Positions 1 through 9,319 of a DNA stretch of 41,370 nt are shown here, piece by piece. Each line of letters begins with the position of its first letter. Position 1 is the first letter of the stretch. The stretch covers positions 1-41,370 of the forward strand of contig PMTV01000030.1 in the NCBI GenBank assembly GCA_003167215.1, given 5' to 3'. Below the pieces are notes generated by a model, which was given only the letters and a program-made list of their open reading frames with translations, made no database searches and was not told the origin of the DNA. The translations under genes and the position numbers were made by a program. The DNA comes from Acidobacteriota bacterium (lineage in GTDB: Bacteria; Acidobacteriota; Terriglobia; Acidiferrales; UBA7541).

Positions 1-1010
1 TCGAGCGCGAGATTCACTTTTCCCGAGGAGCCGCGATATTTGTACCGCCGCACCTCTTCGAGGAAATCTCCCGGCAGCTCGCGCTCTTCGATAAATTTCA
101 GGAAAGTGAGATTCGGATCCACGCTGGAAGAAATCACGTCCGCGTATATTTCTTCCCCGCCTTCGAGCACCACGCCTTGTGCCACGCCGTTCTTGATCAA
201 AATGCGATTCACCGCTGCTTCCGTGCGAATTTCCACTCCCGCTTCTTTCGCCGCACCCGCGATTGCATTGGAAATTCCGCCCGTGCCGCCGCGGCTGAAT
301 CCCCAGGAGCGAAAAGCGCCGTCGATTTCTCCCATGTAGTGGTGCAGCAAAACGTAAGCAGTGCCCGGCGAGCGAATCCCTAGAAAAGTTCCAATGATGC
401 CCGACGCCGACATCGTGGCCTTCAGCACGTCGGTCTCGAACCACTGATCGAGAAAATCCGCCGCGCTCATGGTCATAAGCTGGACCAGGTTGTATTTGTC
501 TTCCGCCGCCAGCGACTGGAAACGCTTGCCTAAAAATGCCAGTTTTTTCAAATCGCGTGGATCGAGTGAACTGGGATCCGGCGGAATCATGCCGAGTATC
601 GGCTTTACGAACCGGCACATGGCCACCATGGACTTCCCAAATTCTTCGTAAGCTTCGGCGTCCAGCTTTGAGTGGCGCTCGAGCTCGCGCCGCGTTCTCC
701 CGTGATCGTTCTCGCGCCAGAGATAATCGCCGTTCTGCATCGGCGTGATGGTCCCGTCCAGCGGAAGTATTTCCAGGCCGTGACGCGGCAAATCCAGATC
801 GCGAATAATTTCCGGCCGCAGCAGCGAAACCACATAGGAGAAAACGGAGAACTTAAACCCGGGAATAATTTCTTCGGTGACGGCCGCCCCGCCTAGTACG
901 TACCTGCGCTCAAGCACCAGCACTTTCTTGCCCGCTTTCGCGAGGTACGCCGCGTTCACCAGGCCGTTGTGCCCGCCGCCGATTACGATGACGTCGTATC
1001 TTTTCGCCAT
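1..1010 (-). CDS. FAD/NAD(P)-dependent oxidoreductase, phytoene-desaturase/PYROXD2-like (3' end beyond the window)
   Basis: The frame opens at ATG 1010 on the minus strand and stays open to the window edge, giving about 336 residues; the C-terminus is missing. The N-terminus (MAKRYDVIVIGGGHNGLVNA) is a classic FAD dinucleotide-binding GxGxxG-type fingerprint. It is followed by an ERR(x)3GGAA segment typical of the phytoene dehydrogenase/amine oxidase superfamily. Later text such as the RYKYRGSSGKVNLAL region near residues 320-335 matches the PYROXD2-like branch. Members are flavoproteins of mostly unknown substrate, so no specific reaction is claimed. It is transcribed divergently from the GcvT-like gene, with about 270 bases between them. 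A carotenoid role is possible but unsupported, because no other carotenoid gene lies nearby. Confidence 0.85.
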   Translation of the reverse strand, partial: MAKRYDVIVIGGGHNGLVNAAYLAKAGKKVLVLERRYVLGGAAVTEEIIPGFKFSVFSYVVSLLRPEIIRDLDLPRHGLEILPLDGTITPMQNGDYLWRENDHGRTRRELERHSKLDAEAYEEFGKSMVAMCRFVKPILGMIPPDPSSLDPRDLKKLAFLGKRFQSLAAEDKYNLVQLMTMSAADFLDQWFETDVLKATMSASGIIGTFLGIRSPGTAYVLLHHYMGEIDGAFRSWGFSRGGTGGISNAIAGAAKEAGVEIRTEAAVNRILIKNGVAQGVVLEGGEEIYADVISSSVDPNLTFLKFIEERELPGDFLEEVRRYKYRGSSGKVNLAL

Positions 1011-1185
1011 GAGGGTTTTGCGATGAACTTTGCGCTGTATTGCTCGCAGCAGAAGCCGTTGCATTCTACAAGCGCCGCCGCAGACTCACAACAGAGAAGA
1101 GCGCACCATGACTGTGAGTCAAGCCGAGACGGCCGACAACGCGACAATAAATATCTCCGCCCCGCGCAAGTTTGTTTACTTCGCC

Positions 1186-1215
1186 TTGCGATAGCTGCGA
1201 CGCGCGCACTATAAT
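1186..1215 (+). promoter_or_regulatory. Predicted sigma70 promoter of the GcvT-like gene
   Basis: A -35 box TTGCGA (1186-1191) and a perfect -10 box TATAAT (1210-1215) are separated by 18 bases. Transcription would start near 1222 and give a 5' UTR of about 60 bases before the proposed TTG start at 1284. The promoter lies in the divergent gap between the FAD oxidoreductase and the GcvT-like gene. This is pattern matching only. Confidence 0.5.
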
Positions 1216-1283
1216 CACGGGCCGAGTTATGCGGCCTTTTGCGGCCATCTGGAAAACCATTTTGTAGGAATACCGGAGCAACC

Positions 1284-2483
1284 TTGCCGATCGGAACAGC
1301 CGTTCACGACAGAACTTCAAAACTTTGCGAGAGCATGAATTATCGCGAATGGTCGGGCTATTACGCCGTGAGCGTTTACGAAATGCACCACGATCATGAG
1401 TACAACGCGATTCGCAACGCCACCGCGATGATCGACGTCTCCCCGCTTTACAAATATCTTTTGACCGGCAAGGACACCACGAAGCTGGTCAACCGCGTGA
1501 TCACTCGCGACATCAACAAAGTCGCCGTGGGACAGGTAATTTATTGCTGTTGGTGCGATGAAGAAGGCAAAGTAATCGACGACGGCACCATCTCGCGTCT
1601 CGCGGAAAATGTTTATCGCTGGACCGCGGCCGATCCGAGCATGCGCTGGTTCCATCAAAACGCGCTCGGGCTCGATGTCACCATTGAAGATATTTCCAAT
1701 AAGGTTGCGGCACTGGCCGTGCAAGGCCCCACGTCCGGCCGGCTATTGATGAAAGCCGCCGAAGCCGACATTGCGAATTTGAAATATTTTCGCTTCACTC
1801 ACGGGAAAATCGCCGGCGTGCCAGTGGACATTTCTCGCACCGGATACACCGGCGACCTGGGTTACGAAATCTGGATCCCGTGGAACGACGCGCCGAAAGT
1901 GTGGGACGCGCTGATGGAAAACGGCCGGCAGTTCGATCTGCATCCCGCCGGAATGCTGGCTCTGGATGTGGCACGAATCGAAGCCGGGCTGATTCTCATC
2001 GAAGTGGATTATTTCAGCAGCAAGCGCGCGCTGATCGAATCGCAGAAATATTCTCCCTACGAAATCGGCCTGGGCCGCTTGGTGGATTTGAAAAAAGAGC
2101 ATTTCATCGGCCGCCAGGCGCTGGAAGAGGAAAACAGGCAGGGACCCAAACGGCTGTTGATGGGGCTCGAAATCAACTGGGAAGATGTGGAGCGCCTCTA
2201 CGACGCCATGGGTCTGGGCCCCCAGGTGCAAAGCACGGCGTCGCGCGTTCCCGTCCCGGTGTACCGCGGCGGATTACAAGTCGGCAAAGCGACTTCGACC
2301 ACTTGGTCGCCGACGCTGAAAAAAATGATCGCTCTTGCGAGCCTGAACCGGGAACATGCTGCTGCAGGAGTCGAGCTGCAAATGGAACTGACGGTCGAAG
2401 CCGTGCGTCACAAGGTACGAGCGACGACGCGAGAGTTGCCTTTCTTCAATCCGCCACGAAAAATGGCCACACCGGTCGTTTGA
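1284..2483 (+). CDS. GcvT-like aminomethyltransferase family protein
   Basis: This is a folate-dependent aminomethyltransferase/demethylase-type protein of about 399 residues. The sequence shows the GcvT fold: EYNAIRNATAMIDVSPL near the N-terminus, an ISRTGYTGDLGYEI motif mid-protein, a GMLALDVARIEAG stretch, and a C-terminal barrel with the LGRLVDLKK and FIGRQALEEE segments. The usual start could be read as GTG-like 1239 or ATG 1335. I prefer TTG 1284 because GGAG sits 6 bases upstream and because the conserved HDRTSKL segment before ATG 1335 belongs to the family. No glycine-cleavage P, H or L protein lies nearby, so it may be a stand-alone paralogue (sarcosine, dimethylglycine or DMSP-type demethylases share this fold) rather than true GcvT. 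It is followed 22 bases later by the S9A peptidase, probably in one transcript. Confidence 0.8.
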   Translation: MPIGTAVHDRTSKLCESMNYREWSGYYAVSVYEMHHDHEYNAIRNATAMIDVSPLYKYLLTGKDTTKLVNRVITRDINKVAVGQVIYCCWCDEEGKVIDDGTISRLAENVYRWTAADPSMRWFHQNALGLDVTIEDISNKVAALAVQGPTSGRLLMKAAEADIANLKYFRFTHGKIAGVPVDISRTGYTGDLGYEIWIPWNDAPKVWDALMENGRQFDLHPAGMLALDVARIEAGLILIEVDYFSSKRALIESQKYSPYEIGLGRLVDLKKEHFIGRQALEEENRQGPKRLLMGLEINWEDVERLYDAMGLGPQVQSTASRVPVPVYRGGLQVGKATSTTWSPTLKKMIALASLNREHAAAGVELQMELTVEAVRHKVRATTRELPFFNPPRKMATPVV

Positions 2484-2505
2484 GACTTGCCAACGGAGGC
2501 ACAAT

Positions 2506-4680
2506 TTGGAGACAAGCTTTTCGGAACGCGCCCCGACCAGACTGACGTCACGTATTTTCTTCCCATCTTTTCAATTCAAAACTCAGCTGACGCATCTCCT
2601 GCTGCTCGCGATCGCAATTCTCGCGGCGAGCGCTGCGCCCGCCATGGCTCAAGACAATAAGATGAAGTGCCCGCCGCCGACCCGTGTGGAAGAAGTGAAA
2701 GAAACAATTCACGGCGTCGTGGTGAGCGATCCCTACCGCTGGCTGGAAGACCAGAACAGCCCCGAAACACGCGCGTGGATCGATACGCAGAATGCTTGCA
2801 CGCAAAGCCTGCTGAAAACGCTGCCGGGAAGCGATGCGATTGCCAAGCGCCTGGGCGAATTGATCAAAGTGGATACGATTCGCCTGCCCAGCGAACGCGG
2901 CGGCCGCTATTTTTATTCCAAGCGCGCCGCAGGCCAGGATTTGTTTGTCCTTTATATGCGGCGAGGAACCGGGCCGGAAGAGATGCTGATGGACCCGGCT
3001 TCGCTGAGCGCCGACCACACCACCAGCGTGAATTTCGAAGGCTTGTCGGATGACGGAAAACTCGTCGCCTACGGCGTGCGCAAGGGCGGCGAAGATGAAG
3101 TGTCGATTCATTTCATCGATACGGACACGCGCAAGGACATTTCCGATTCCCTCCCCCGCGCGCGTTACATTTCCGGCGCATCGTTCAAAACCGATAAAAG
3201 TGGATTTTACTATTCGAAGCTTACTGACGACGGCCCACGCGCCTACTACCACGCCATGGGAACCGACGCGGAACAAGACAAAAAGATTTTCGGCGATGGA
3301 TTCGCCTCGGACAAGATTCTTGTGGTGGGCGTGTCCGAAGACGGGCGCTACCTTCTATTGACCGTCCTGTATGGCTCTGCGTGCGAAAAATCTGAGATTT
3401 ATTTTCAGGATCTCGCGCGAGGCGGACCCATCACTCCCATCGTCAAAACCATTGACTCCTGCTTCCAAGGAGAAATCGCGGGCGACACGCTGTACCTGCA
3501 AACGAACTGGAAGGCCCCGAAGTGGCGCCTACTGTCCGTTCCGCTTGCCAGCCCGGCGCAGGAGAATTGGAAGGAAACTATTCCCGAGAACGATTCGCGA
3601 CTGGAAAGTTTTCGCTTGGTGGGCGGAAAAATCATCGCCCAGTATTCTCGCAACGCAGCTTCGGAACTGAAAGTTTTTGAAGCGGACGGAAAGGCCGCGG
3701 GAGAAATTGGGCTGCCGGCGCTGGGCGATGTGAATGGAATCACAGGCAGGTGGCGGAGTCCCGAAGCGTTTTTGTCCTTCCAATCCTTCGCCATCCCATC
3801 GACGATTTATCTCTTCAACGTTTCGCAACGTGCGCTCGCCGTGTGGGCCAAGCCGGCGGTGCCGCTCGACGCGAGCCAGTTCGAGGTGAAGCAGATTTGG
3901 TACGAGTCGAAAGACAAAACGCGCGTGCCCATGTTCCTTTTCTACAAGAAGGGACTGAAGCTCGACGGATCGAATCCTGCGCTGATGACCGCCTACGGCG
4001 GCTTTGATGTCAGCGAGACCCCTGCGTTCCGCGACGACGCGGTGGTGTGGGCCGAGCACGGCGGCGTGTTCGCCATGCCCGCTCTGCGTGGCGGAGGAGA
4101 ATTCGGCGAGGACTGGCATCACGCGGGCATGCTGGAGAAAAAGCAAAACGTCTTCGACGATTTCTTCGCGGCCGCGGAATGGTTGGTTGCAAATCGCTAC
4201 ACGCAGCCGCAACGGCTGGCGATCATCGGGCGCAGCAATGGCGGCTTGCTGATGGGCGCGGCCATGACCCAGCGGCCGGATTTGTTCGGCGCGATCGTAT
4301 GCGGCTATCCGCTGCTCGACATGGTGCGCTATCAGAAATTTTTGGTGGCGCGATTCTGGGTTACCGAATACGGATCGTCCGATAACCCGCAACAGTTCCC
4401 CTTCATTTACGCCTATTCCCCTTACCATCACGTGGTGAAAGGCACAAAATACCCCGCCGTGCTGTTTCTAACCGGCGACAGCGACACGCGCGTGGCTCCC
4501 TTGCACGCGCGAAAAATGACCGCGGAAATGCAAGCTGCGCAGGGCGGAGACAAGCCGATTGTGCTGATGTACGACACGAAGTTGGGTCACAGTGAGGGCC
4601 GCCCGGTAAGCAAGATCATCGAGGAAGACACCGATGTGCTGCAATTTTTGTTCGCTGAAGTCGGTATAAAAAATTTCTGA
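2506..4680 (+). CDS. Prolyl oligopeptidase family serine peptidase (S9A), exported
   Basis: This 724-residue peptidase should cleave after proline in short peptides. Start TTG 2506 is chosen because a perfect GGAGG (2495-2499) sits 6 bases upstream. An N-terminal hydrophobic segment ending in AMAQ near residue 48 looks like a signal peptide, so a periplasmic location is expected. The mature N-terminus has the typical DPYRWLED motif, then a seven-bladed propeller region of about 350 residues. The C-terminal alpha/beta hydrolase carries the nucleophile in GRSNGG (Ser577), the Asp in GDSDTRV (around 658-660) and His695 in LGHSEGRP, so the catalytic triad appears complete. It is the first of three exported peptidases in a row, with a 22-base gap to the GcvT-like gene and 72 bases to the M61 gene. 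The pairing with a GcvT-like gene is probably incidental. Confidence 0.93.
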   Translation: METSFSERAPTRLTSRIFFPSFQFKTQLTHLLLLAIAILAASAAPAMAQDNKMKCPPPTRVEEVKETIHGVVVSDPYRWLEDQNSPETRAWIDTQNACTQSLLKTLPGSDAIAKRLGELIKVDTIRLPSERGGRYFYSKRAAGQDLFVLYMRRGTGPEEMLMDPASLSADHTTSVNFEGLSDDGKLVAYGVRKGGEDEVSIHFIDTDTRKDISDSLPRARYISGASFKTDKSGFYYSKLTDDGPRAYYHAMGTDAEQDKKIFGDGFASDKILVVGVSEDGRYLLLTVLYGSACEKSEIYFQDLARGGPITPIVKTIDSCFQGEIAGDTLYLQTNWKAPKWRLLSVPLASPAQENWKETIPENDSRLESFRLVGGKIIAQYSRNAASELKVFEADGKAAGEIGLPALGDVNGITGRWRSPEAFLSFQSFAIPSTIYLFNVSQRALAVWAKPAVPLDASQFEVKQIWYESKDKTRVPMFLFYKKGLKLDGSNPALMTAYGGFDVSETPAFRDDAVVWAEHGGVFAMPALRGGGEFGEDWHHAGMLEKKQNVFDDFFAAAEWLVANRYTQPQRLAIIGRSNGGLLMGAAMTQRPDLFGAIVCGYPLLDMVRYQKFLVARFWVTEYGSSDNPQQFPFIYAYSPYHHVVKGTKYPAVLFLTGDSDTRVAPLHARKMTAEMQAAQGGDKPIVLMYDTKLGHSEGRPVSKIIEEDTDVLQFLFAEVGIKNF

Positions 4681-4752
4681 GTGAATTCCCGCTTTAAACA
4701 GCACGCACGTGCATTTCGCCAAATTGGGGATAAGAAACAAACAGGGGGAATT

Positions 4753-6681
4753 ATGCGGAGAATGACGCGGAGAATGATGTGGATGGCGGGAATCGCGTTG
4801 GCTGCAGTGATGTCGCTTGCGAGCGCGAGGGTGCAAGCCCAGACGACGGGTCCCATTCGTTTGATCGTGGATGCTTCGCAAGCGCCGCAAAAGATTTTGC
4901 ACGTGAAGATGGAAATTCCAGTTTCCGCCGGCGCTCTCACGCTTTATTACCCGGAATGGATTCCGGGCGAGCACATGCCCGATGGCCCCATCATCGAAGT
5001 TGCTGGGATGAAATTCAACGGTGGGGGCAAAACAATCCCCTGGCGCCGCGACCTGGTGGAAATGTTCTCGTTGCATTTGGATATTCCGCAGGGAGTGACC
5101 ACATTAAACGCGGATTTTGATTTTCTGCTTTCGGCTCCCGCGGGCGGATTTTCCGCAGGCGCGTCGGCGACAAATTCTTTGAATATTCTGAGCTGGAATC
5201 AGGTTTTGCTTTATCCCAAAGGCTTCAACATCCATGACATATTGTTTGCGCCAAGTTTGAAGCTTCCGGCCGGGTGGAAGTACGGGACAGCTCTCCCCGG
5301 CGCGAAACAGAATGGAGACACAATCGATTTCTCGCCTGTGCCCCTGAACATGCTCGTGGACTCGCCAGTACTCGCAGGCCGCTATTTCCGCGAAATCCAG
5401 CTGACGCCAGGACAAAATCCTCCGCACTACATCGACATCGCGGCGGACAGCGAAGCGGCGCTGGCGATGACACCCGAAACCGAGATGCACTTGCACCAGC
5501 TTGTTGCTGAGGCAGGCGCCCTTTTCGGTTCGCGCCATTATCGCGACTATCATTTTTTGCTGACGCTCAGCGACGACGTCGCTCACTTCGGTCTGGAGCA
5601 TCACGAATCAAGCGACGACCGCACCGCGGAGCGCAGCCTGATCGACGAAACGGAGCTCCTCGCATTCGCCGGGCTGCTTCCGCACGAATACGCGCATTCC
5701 TGGAATGGAAAATATCGCCGCCCCGAAGGACTCGTGACTCCGGATTATCAAGTGCCGATGAAAGACGATCTGCTCTGGGTCTATGAGGGGCTGACCGAAT
5801 ATGTTGGCAGCTTCGTTCTTACCGCGCGAAGCGGCTTGCTGACGCAGGAACAGTCGATGGAGGAGCTCGGTGAGCTCGTGGCCACTTATGAAAATCGTCC
5901 GGGACGCGACTGGCGGCCGCTTCAGGACACCGCCGATGCCGCACCCTTTCTCTACAACGCAACCGATGACTGGTCGAACTGGAGGCGCGGAACCGATTTC
6001 TACGAGGAAGGCGAACTGCTCTGGCTCGATGTGGACGAAACCCTGCGCAGCCTGACGAAAGATAAGAAATCGATGAACGATTTTTGCCTCGTCTTTCACG
6101 GCGGACCCGGGGGCGCGCCCGCTCTGAAGCCCTACACCTTTGAAGATGTAGTGTCCACCTTGAACGGCTTGGCGCCGTACGACTGGGCGGGATTTCTTCG
6201 CTCGCGACTGGATGGAACTTCCACGAAAACTCCGCTCGAAGCTATCGAAAACGGCGGCTGGAAATTGGTGTACAACGAGCAGCCGAACGGAGCGGAGACA
6301 GTGGAAGGCATTCTAGCGAAGCGGCTGAATTTGACTTTCACCATCGGGATGGTCGTATCCGACGACGGAATCGTTGACGACGTAACCCACGGAGGTCTCG
6401 CGTACAACGCCGGAATCGGCCCCGGCATGAAAATCATTGCGGCCGCGGGAAAGCAGTATTCTCCGGACGAAATGAAGCAGGCAATAGAGGTTTCGAAATC
6501 GTCCACCACACCAATACAGCTCATCGTGGCGAACGGCGCGCAATTTCAGACTCGTTCCATTGATTATCACGGCGGAGCGCGCTTCCCTCACCTCGAACGC
6601 GACAAAAGCAAGCCGGACTACCTGGGCGAAATTCTAAAGCCGATGACGCCGTCGGCCACGACGACGGAAGCCGCGCAGTAA
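4753..6681 (+). CDS. M61 family metallopeptidase with C-terminal PDZ domain, exported
   Basis: About 642 residues. The frame is open from GTG 4681, but ATG 4753 is preferred. It has an AGGGGGAA Shine-Dalgarno 2-9 bases upstream and puts a signal peptide (MRRMTRRMMWMAGIALAA...VQAQ) at the N-terminus. The family (glycyl aminopeptidase type) binds one zinc. The HEYAHSWNGK motif (His311, Glu312, His315) and the downstream YEGLTEY (Glu345 as the likely third ligand) are intact. Residues of roughly 525-595 form a PDZ-like domain (FTIGMVVSDDGIVDDV...GIGPGMKI), as in other M61 enzymes. It lies between the two S9 peptidases on the same strand, which suggests a shared role in breaking down peptides in the periplasm; the pathway is inferred. 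Confidence 0.92.
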   Translation: MRRMTRRMMWMAGIALAAVMSLASARVQAQTTGPIRLIVDASQAPQKILHVKMEIPVSAGALTLYYPEWIPGEHMPDGPIIEVAGMKFNGGGKTIPWRRDLVEMFSLHLDIPQGVTTLNADFDFLLSAPAGGFSAGASATNSLNILSWNQVLLYPKGFNIHDILFAPSLKLPAGWKYGTALPGAKQNGDTIDFSPVPLNMLVDSPVLAGRYFREIQLTPGQNPPHYIDIAADSEAALAMTPETEMHLHQLVAEAGALFGSRHYRDYHFLLTLSDDVAHFGLEHHESSDDRTAERSLIDETELLAFAGLLPHEYAHSWNGKYRRPEGLVTPDYQVPMKDDLLWVYEGLTEYVGSFVLTARSGLLTQEQSMEELGELVATYENRPGRDWRPLQDTADAAPFLYNATDDWSNWRRGTDFYEEGELLWLDVDETLRSLTKDKKSMNDFCLVFHGGPGGAPALKPYTFEDVVSTLNGLAPYDWAGFLRSRLDGTSTKTPLEAIENGGWKLVYNEQPNGAETVEGILAKRLNLTFTIGMVVSDDGIVDDVTHGGLAYNAGIGPGMKIIAAAGKQYSPDEMKQAIEVSKSSTTPIQLIVANGAQFQTRSIDYHGGARFPHLERDKSKPDYLGEILKPMTPSATTTEAAQ

Positions 6682-6772
6682 CAGATTCCCTTTGCGCGCA
6701 ATAAGCGCCCAAGCCGGCATTTTCCGCGCTAAGGAGATACATCCGGCGCGTGCGGAACAGAATCATACTTTT

Positions 6773-7000
6773 ATGAAAATTCACCCATTCGTGTTGATAG
6801 GAGCCCTGCTGATTGCGTGCGGTATTGCGGCGTTGATCCATCCTAATCTCAGCATGCCCTCAAAAAAGCATGAAGTTCAGATCGGCACGGAGAAAGTGAT
6901 CATGGAAACTACCCGAATTATCCAACTCCCAAAAGTTTTCGGCGTGCTTCTGATGATAGCGGGCGGCTCTTTGATTTTCCTCAGCACGCGAAAGTCTTGA
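6773..7000 (+). CDS. Small two-helix membrane protein (DUF3185-like pattern)
   Basis: A 75-residue protein with two hydrophobic segments (about residues 5-22 and 52-70) and a polar loop between them. The loop has the pattern VQIGTEKVIMETTRIIQLP followed by a second helix (KVFGVLLMIAGG). That arrangement (a short 'xxIGP...T...IPLPP(I/V)xGG' loop between two helices) is common in small bacterial inner-membrane proteins of unknown function. The frame is open from TTG 6692, but ATG 6773 starts right at the first helix and is preferred, although its Shine-Dalgarno is weak. It sits between the M61 and S9C peptidase genes on the same strand, so cotranscription is possible. Function unknown. Confidence 0.7.
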   Translation: MKIHPFVLIGALLIACGIAALIHPNLSMPSKKHEVQIGTEKVIMETTRIIQLPKVFGVLLMIAGGSLIFLSTRKS

Positions 7001-7056
7001 CGTCCGTTTTGCGAACACGTCCATGCTTTAACCGGGCCCCTGAGCTACTTGAAACG

Positions 7057-7073
7057 CGATTCCGTAAGAATCG
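7057..7073. repeat. Inverted repeat upstream of the S9C peptidase
   Basis: CGATTC (7057-7062) and GAATCG (7068-7073) are perfect 6-base arms around CGTAA, 25 bases before the proposed GTG start at 7099. It could be an operator or a small hairpin in the leader. No U-run follows, so a terminator is unlikely. Confidence 0.3.
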
Positions 7074-7098
7074 ATAACATGTGAGCCGGGAGGAAATA

Positions 7099-9180
7099 GT
7101 GAAAATGAGAGCGCGCGCGATCGGCCAAGCCATGGCCGCCTGGGCAGCTGTTGCGGCTATGGCTGTGACAGCGCCGGTTTCGCTGAAGGCGCAGGAACAA
7201 CGCAAGCGCGCCATCACGTTTCAGGACCTGATCTCCATGCATCGCCTCAGCGAGCCGCAGATTTCTCCCGACGGCAAATGGATCGCCTACGCCGTGTCAA
7301 CGCCGGACCTCGAAGCCAACAAGAGCGTGCGAAACATCTGGATTGTGTCCGCCTCCGGAGGCCAGCCCAGGCAATTGACGCGCGGAGGGACCGATGCGCG
7401 GCCGCGCTGGTCGCCCGACGGCAAAAAGCTCGCATTTCTTTCCGCCCGCGTGGAAAACATTCCGCAAGTTTATTGGATGAACCTCCAGGGCGGCGAAGCG
7501 AACCGGGTCACTTCCCTTTCCACCGGTGCGGACAATGAGCTGTGGTCACCCGACGGCAAAACAATTGCGTTCGTTTCCGCCGTCTATCCCGATTGCAAAG
7601 ATGACGCCTGTAACGTGCGGCGCGACACCGAAAAACAAAAAAGCAAAGTGAAAGCCCGTATTTACGAAAAACTTCTGTACCGGCATTGGACCGCCTGGTC
7701 GGACGGAAAACGAAGTCATCTTTTCGTCGTTTCCGCCGGCGGAGGAGCTCCGCGTGACTTAACTCCCGGCGCCGACTACGACGTGCCTCCTTTCAACCTG
7801 GGCGGGCCGGAACCGATTGCGTTCTCGCCCGACAGCCAGGAGCTTTGTTTCACAGCGAATACCGATAAGGACGAAGCGCTCAGCACGAATGGCGATCTTT
7901 TCACCGTGCCGGCTTCCGGCGAGGGCGGGCTCAGGCGAATCACCACGAATCCTGGCGACGATTGGGGACCGGTCTATTCACCCAACGGGATGTGGATCGC
8001 CTATCGCGCGCAAATGCAGCCGGGCGAAGAATCCGACCGCTGGCGGCTCATGCTTTACGGGCGCCAGAGCGGCAAGCAAAGCAATTTGACTGAAAATTTC
8101 GACAGCAGTGTGGAAGCGTATGCGTTCGCTCCCGACAGCAAGACGATTTATTTCAACGCGGAAGAAAAAGCGGAAATGCCGATCTATTCGATCGCAGCCG
8201 CACCGGGAAGTTCGCCGAAAGTAATTGTAAGCGGTAACTCCAACGACGATTTCGATATCAGCGCAGACGGACGAACGCTCGTATTTGCGCGCACAAGCTT
8301 GACCATGCCTCCTGAAATTTTTGCGGCGAATTCGGACGGCAGCAATGTTCGCCGGCTCACGCATCAAAATGCGGCGCTGCTCGCGCAACTGGATCTATCC
8401 AAGCCGGAGATGTTTTGGTTCGAGGGTGCGGAAAAGACCCAAGTGGAAGGAATCGTTATCCGCCCGCCCCATTTTGATGCGTCGAAAAAGTATCCGGCGC
8501 TGCTGCTGATTCATGGCGGGCCGCAAGGTGCATGGACCGACGCCTGGGGCTATCGCTGGAATCAGCAAGTGATGGCCGCGCCCGGATACGTCGTACTCGC
8601 TATCAACCCTCGCGGCTCCACTGGTTACGGCCAGAAATTCACCGCGGAGATCAGCCGCGATTGGGGCGGAAAAGCCTACGAAGATTTAATGAAAGGTTTG
8701 GACGCGGCCATTGCGAAATACCCCTTCATTGACGGTTCGCGAGTGGGCGCGGCTGGCGGTTCTTACGGCGGATACATGATCGACTGGATTGCGACGCACA
8801 CCGGCCGTTTCAAATGCCTGATCAGCCATGCCGGCCCCTACGACGCGGTCAGCATGGGCGCCACGGAAGAACTCTGGTTCAACGAATGGGAGTTTGGCGG
8901 CACGCCCTGGGCGAACCCTGAGGATTACAAAAAATGGTCGCCCAGCGAATTTGCCGCCGCGCTCGGAAAATACAAGACGCCCACCCTGGTGGTCGGCGGC
9001 GAACTCGATTTTCGCGTGCCCTATACTCAGGACCTCGAATTCTTTACCGCGCTTCAAAGGCAGGGCGTGCCTTCGAAACTTTTGATTTTCCCAGACGAAG
9101 GACACTGGGTCTTGAAGCCCCAAAACAGCGAGCTGTGGTACAAGACCTTCCTCGCTTGGCTCGCCGAGTATCTAGAATAG
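7099..9180 (+). CDS. S9 family (S9C/DPP-IV-like) serine peptidase, exported
   Basis: A 693-residue acylaminoacyl/dipeptidyl-peptidase-type enzyme. Three in-frame starts lie close together (GTG 7081, GTG 7099, ATG 7105). GTG 7099 is preferred because GGGAGG (7088-7093) is spaced 5 bases from it. A signal peptide follows (ending near LKAQEQ). The N-terminal half has TolB/WD40-like propeller repeats with recurring 'SPDGK' motifs (for example ISPDGKWIAYA, WSPDGKKLAF, WSPDGKTIAF). The C-terminal hydrolase has Ser555 in GGSYGGYM, Asp637 in GELDFRV and His669 in DEGHWVLKP, so the triad is intact. The enzyme should release dipeptides or blocked residues from oligopeptides in the periplasm. It ends the peptidase run; a weak CGCGA/TCGCG hairpin follows around 9184-9202. 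Confidence 0.93.
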   Translation: MKMRARAIGQAMAAWAAVAAMAVTAPVSLKAQEQRKRAITFQDLISMHRLSEPQISPDGKWIAYAVSTPDLEANKSVRNIWIVSASGGQPRQLTRGGTDARPRWSPDGKKLAFLSARVENIPQVYWMNLQGGEANRVTSLSTGADNELWSPDGKTIAFVSAVYPDCKDDACNVRRDTEKQKSKVKARIYEKLLYRHWTAWSDGKRSHLFVVSAGGGAPRDLTPGADYDVPPFNLGGPEPIAFSPDSQELCFTANTDKDEALSTNGDLFTVPASGEGGLRRITTNPGDDWGPVYSPNGMWIAYRAQMQPGEESDRWRLMLYGRQSGKQSNLTENFDSSVEAYAFAPDSKTIYFNAEEKAEMPIYSIAAAPGSSPKVIVSGNSNDDFDISADGRTLVFARTSLTMPPEIFAANSDGSNVRRLTHQNAALLAQLDLSKPEMFWFEGAEKTQVEGIVIRPPHFDASKKYPALLLIHGGPQGAWTDAWGYRWNQQVMAAPGYVVLAINPRGSTGYGQKFTAEISRDWGGKAYEDLMKGLDAAIAKYPFIDGSRVGAAGGSYGGYMIDWIATHTGRFKCLISHAGPYDAVSMGATEELWFNEWEFGGTPWANPEDYKKWSPSEFAAALGKYKTPTLVVGGELDFRVPYTQDLEFFTALQRQGVPSKLLIFPDEGHWVLKPQNSELWYKTFLAWLAEYLE

Positions 9181-9319
9181 CCGGCGCGAACTTTCGTCGC
9201 GTTTCCCCGCCGCTGCATCTGAAATTGTCCTCATCCACCTTTCCGTAGTTAACCGGATTGACCCGCAGTCGAGCGGAGTGCCAGTTTCATGGCACCTCTA
9301 AACCTCTCGGAGGGCTTGG

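Noticed and set aside
1284-2483. Calling this gene gcvT of the glycine cleavage system
   Set aside because: No P, H or L protein gene is near, and several demethylase families share the fold, so only the family is named.
3529-4431. 300-codon minus-strand frame within the S9A peptidase
   Set aside because: It is antisense to the catalytic domain of a complete, convincing gene.
9184-9202. Terminator after the S9C peptidase
   Set aside because: The CGCGA/TCGCG stem is only five bases long and is followed by a short TTT only; too weak to list.
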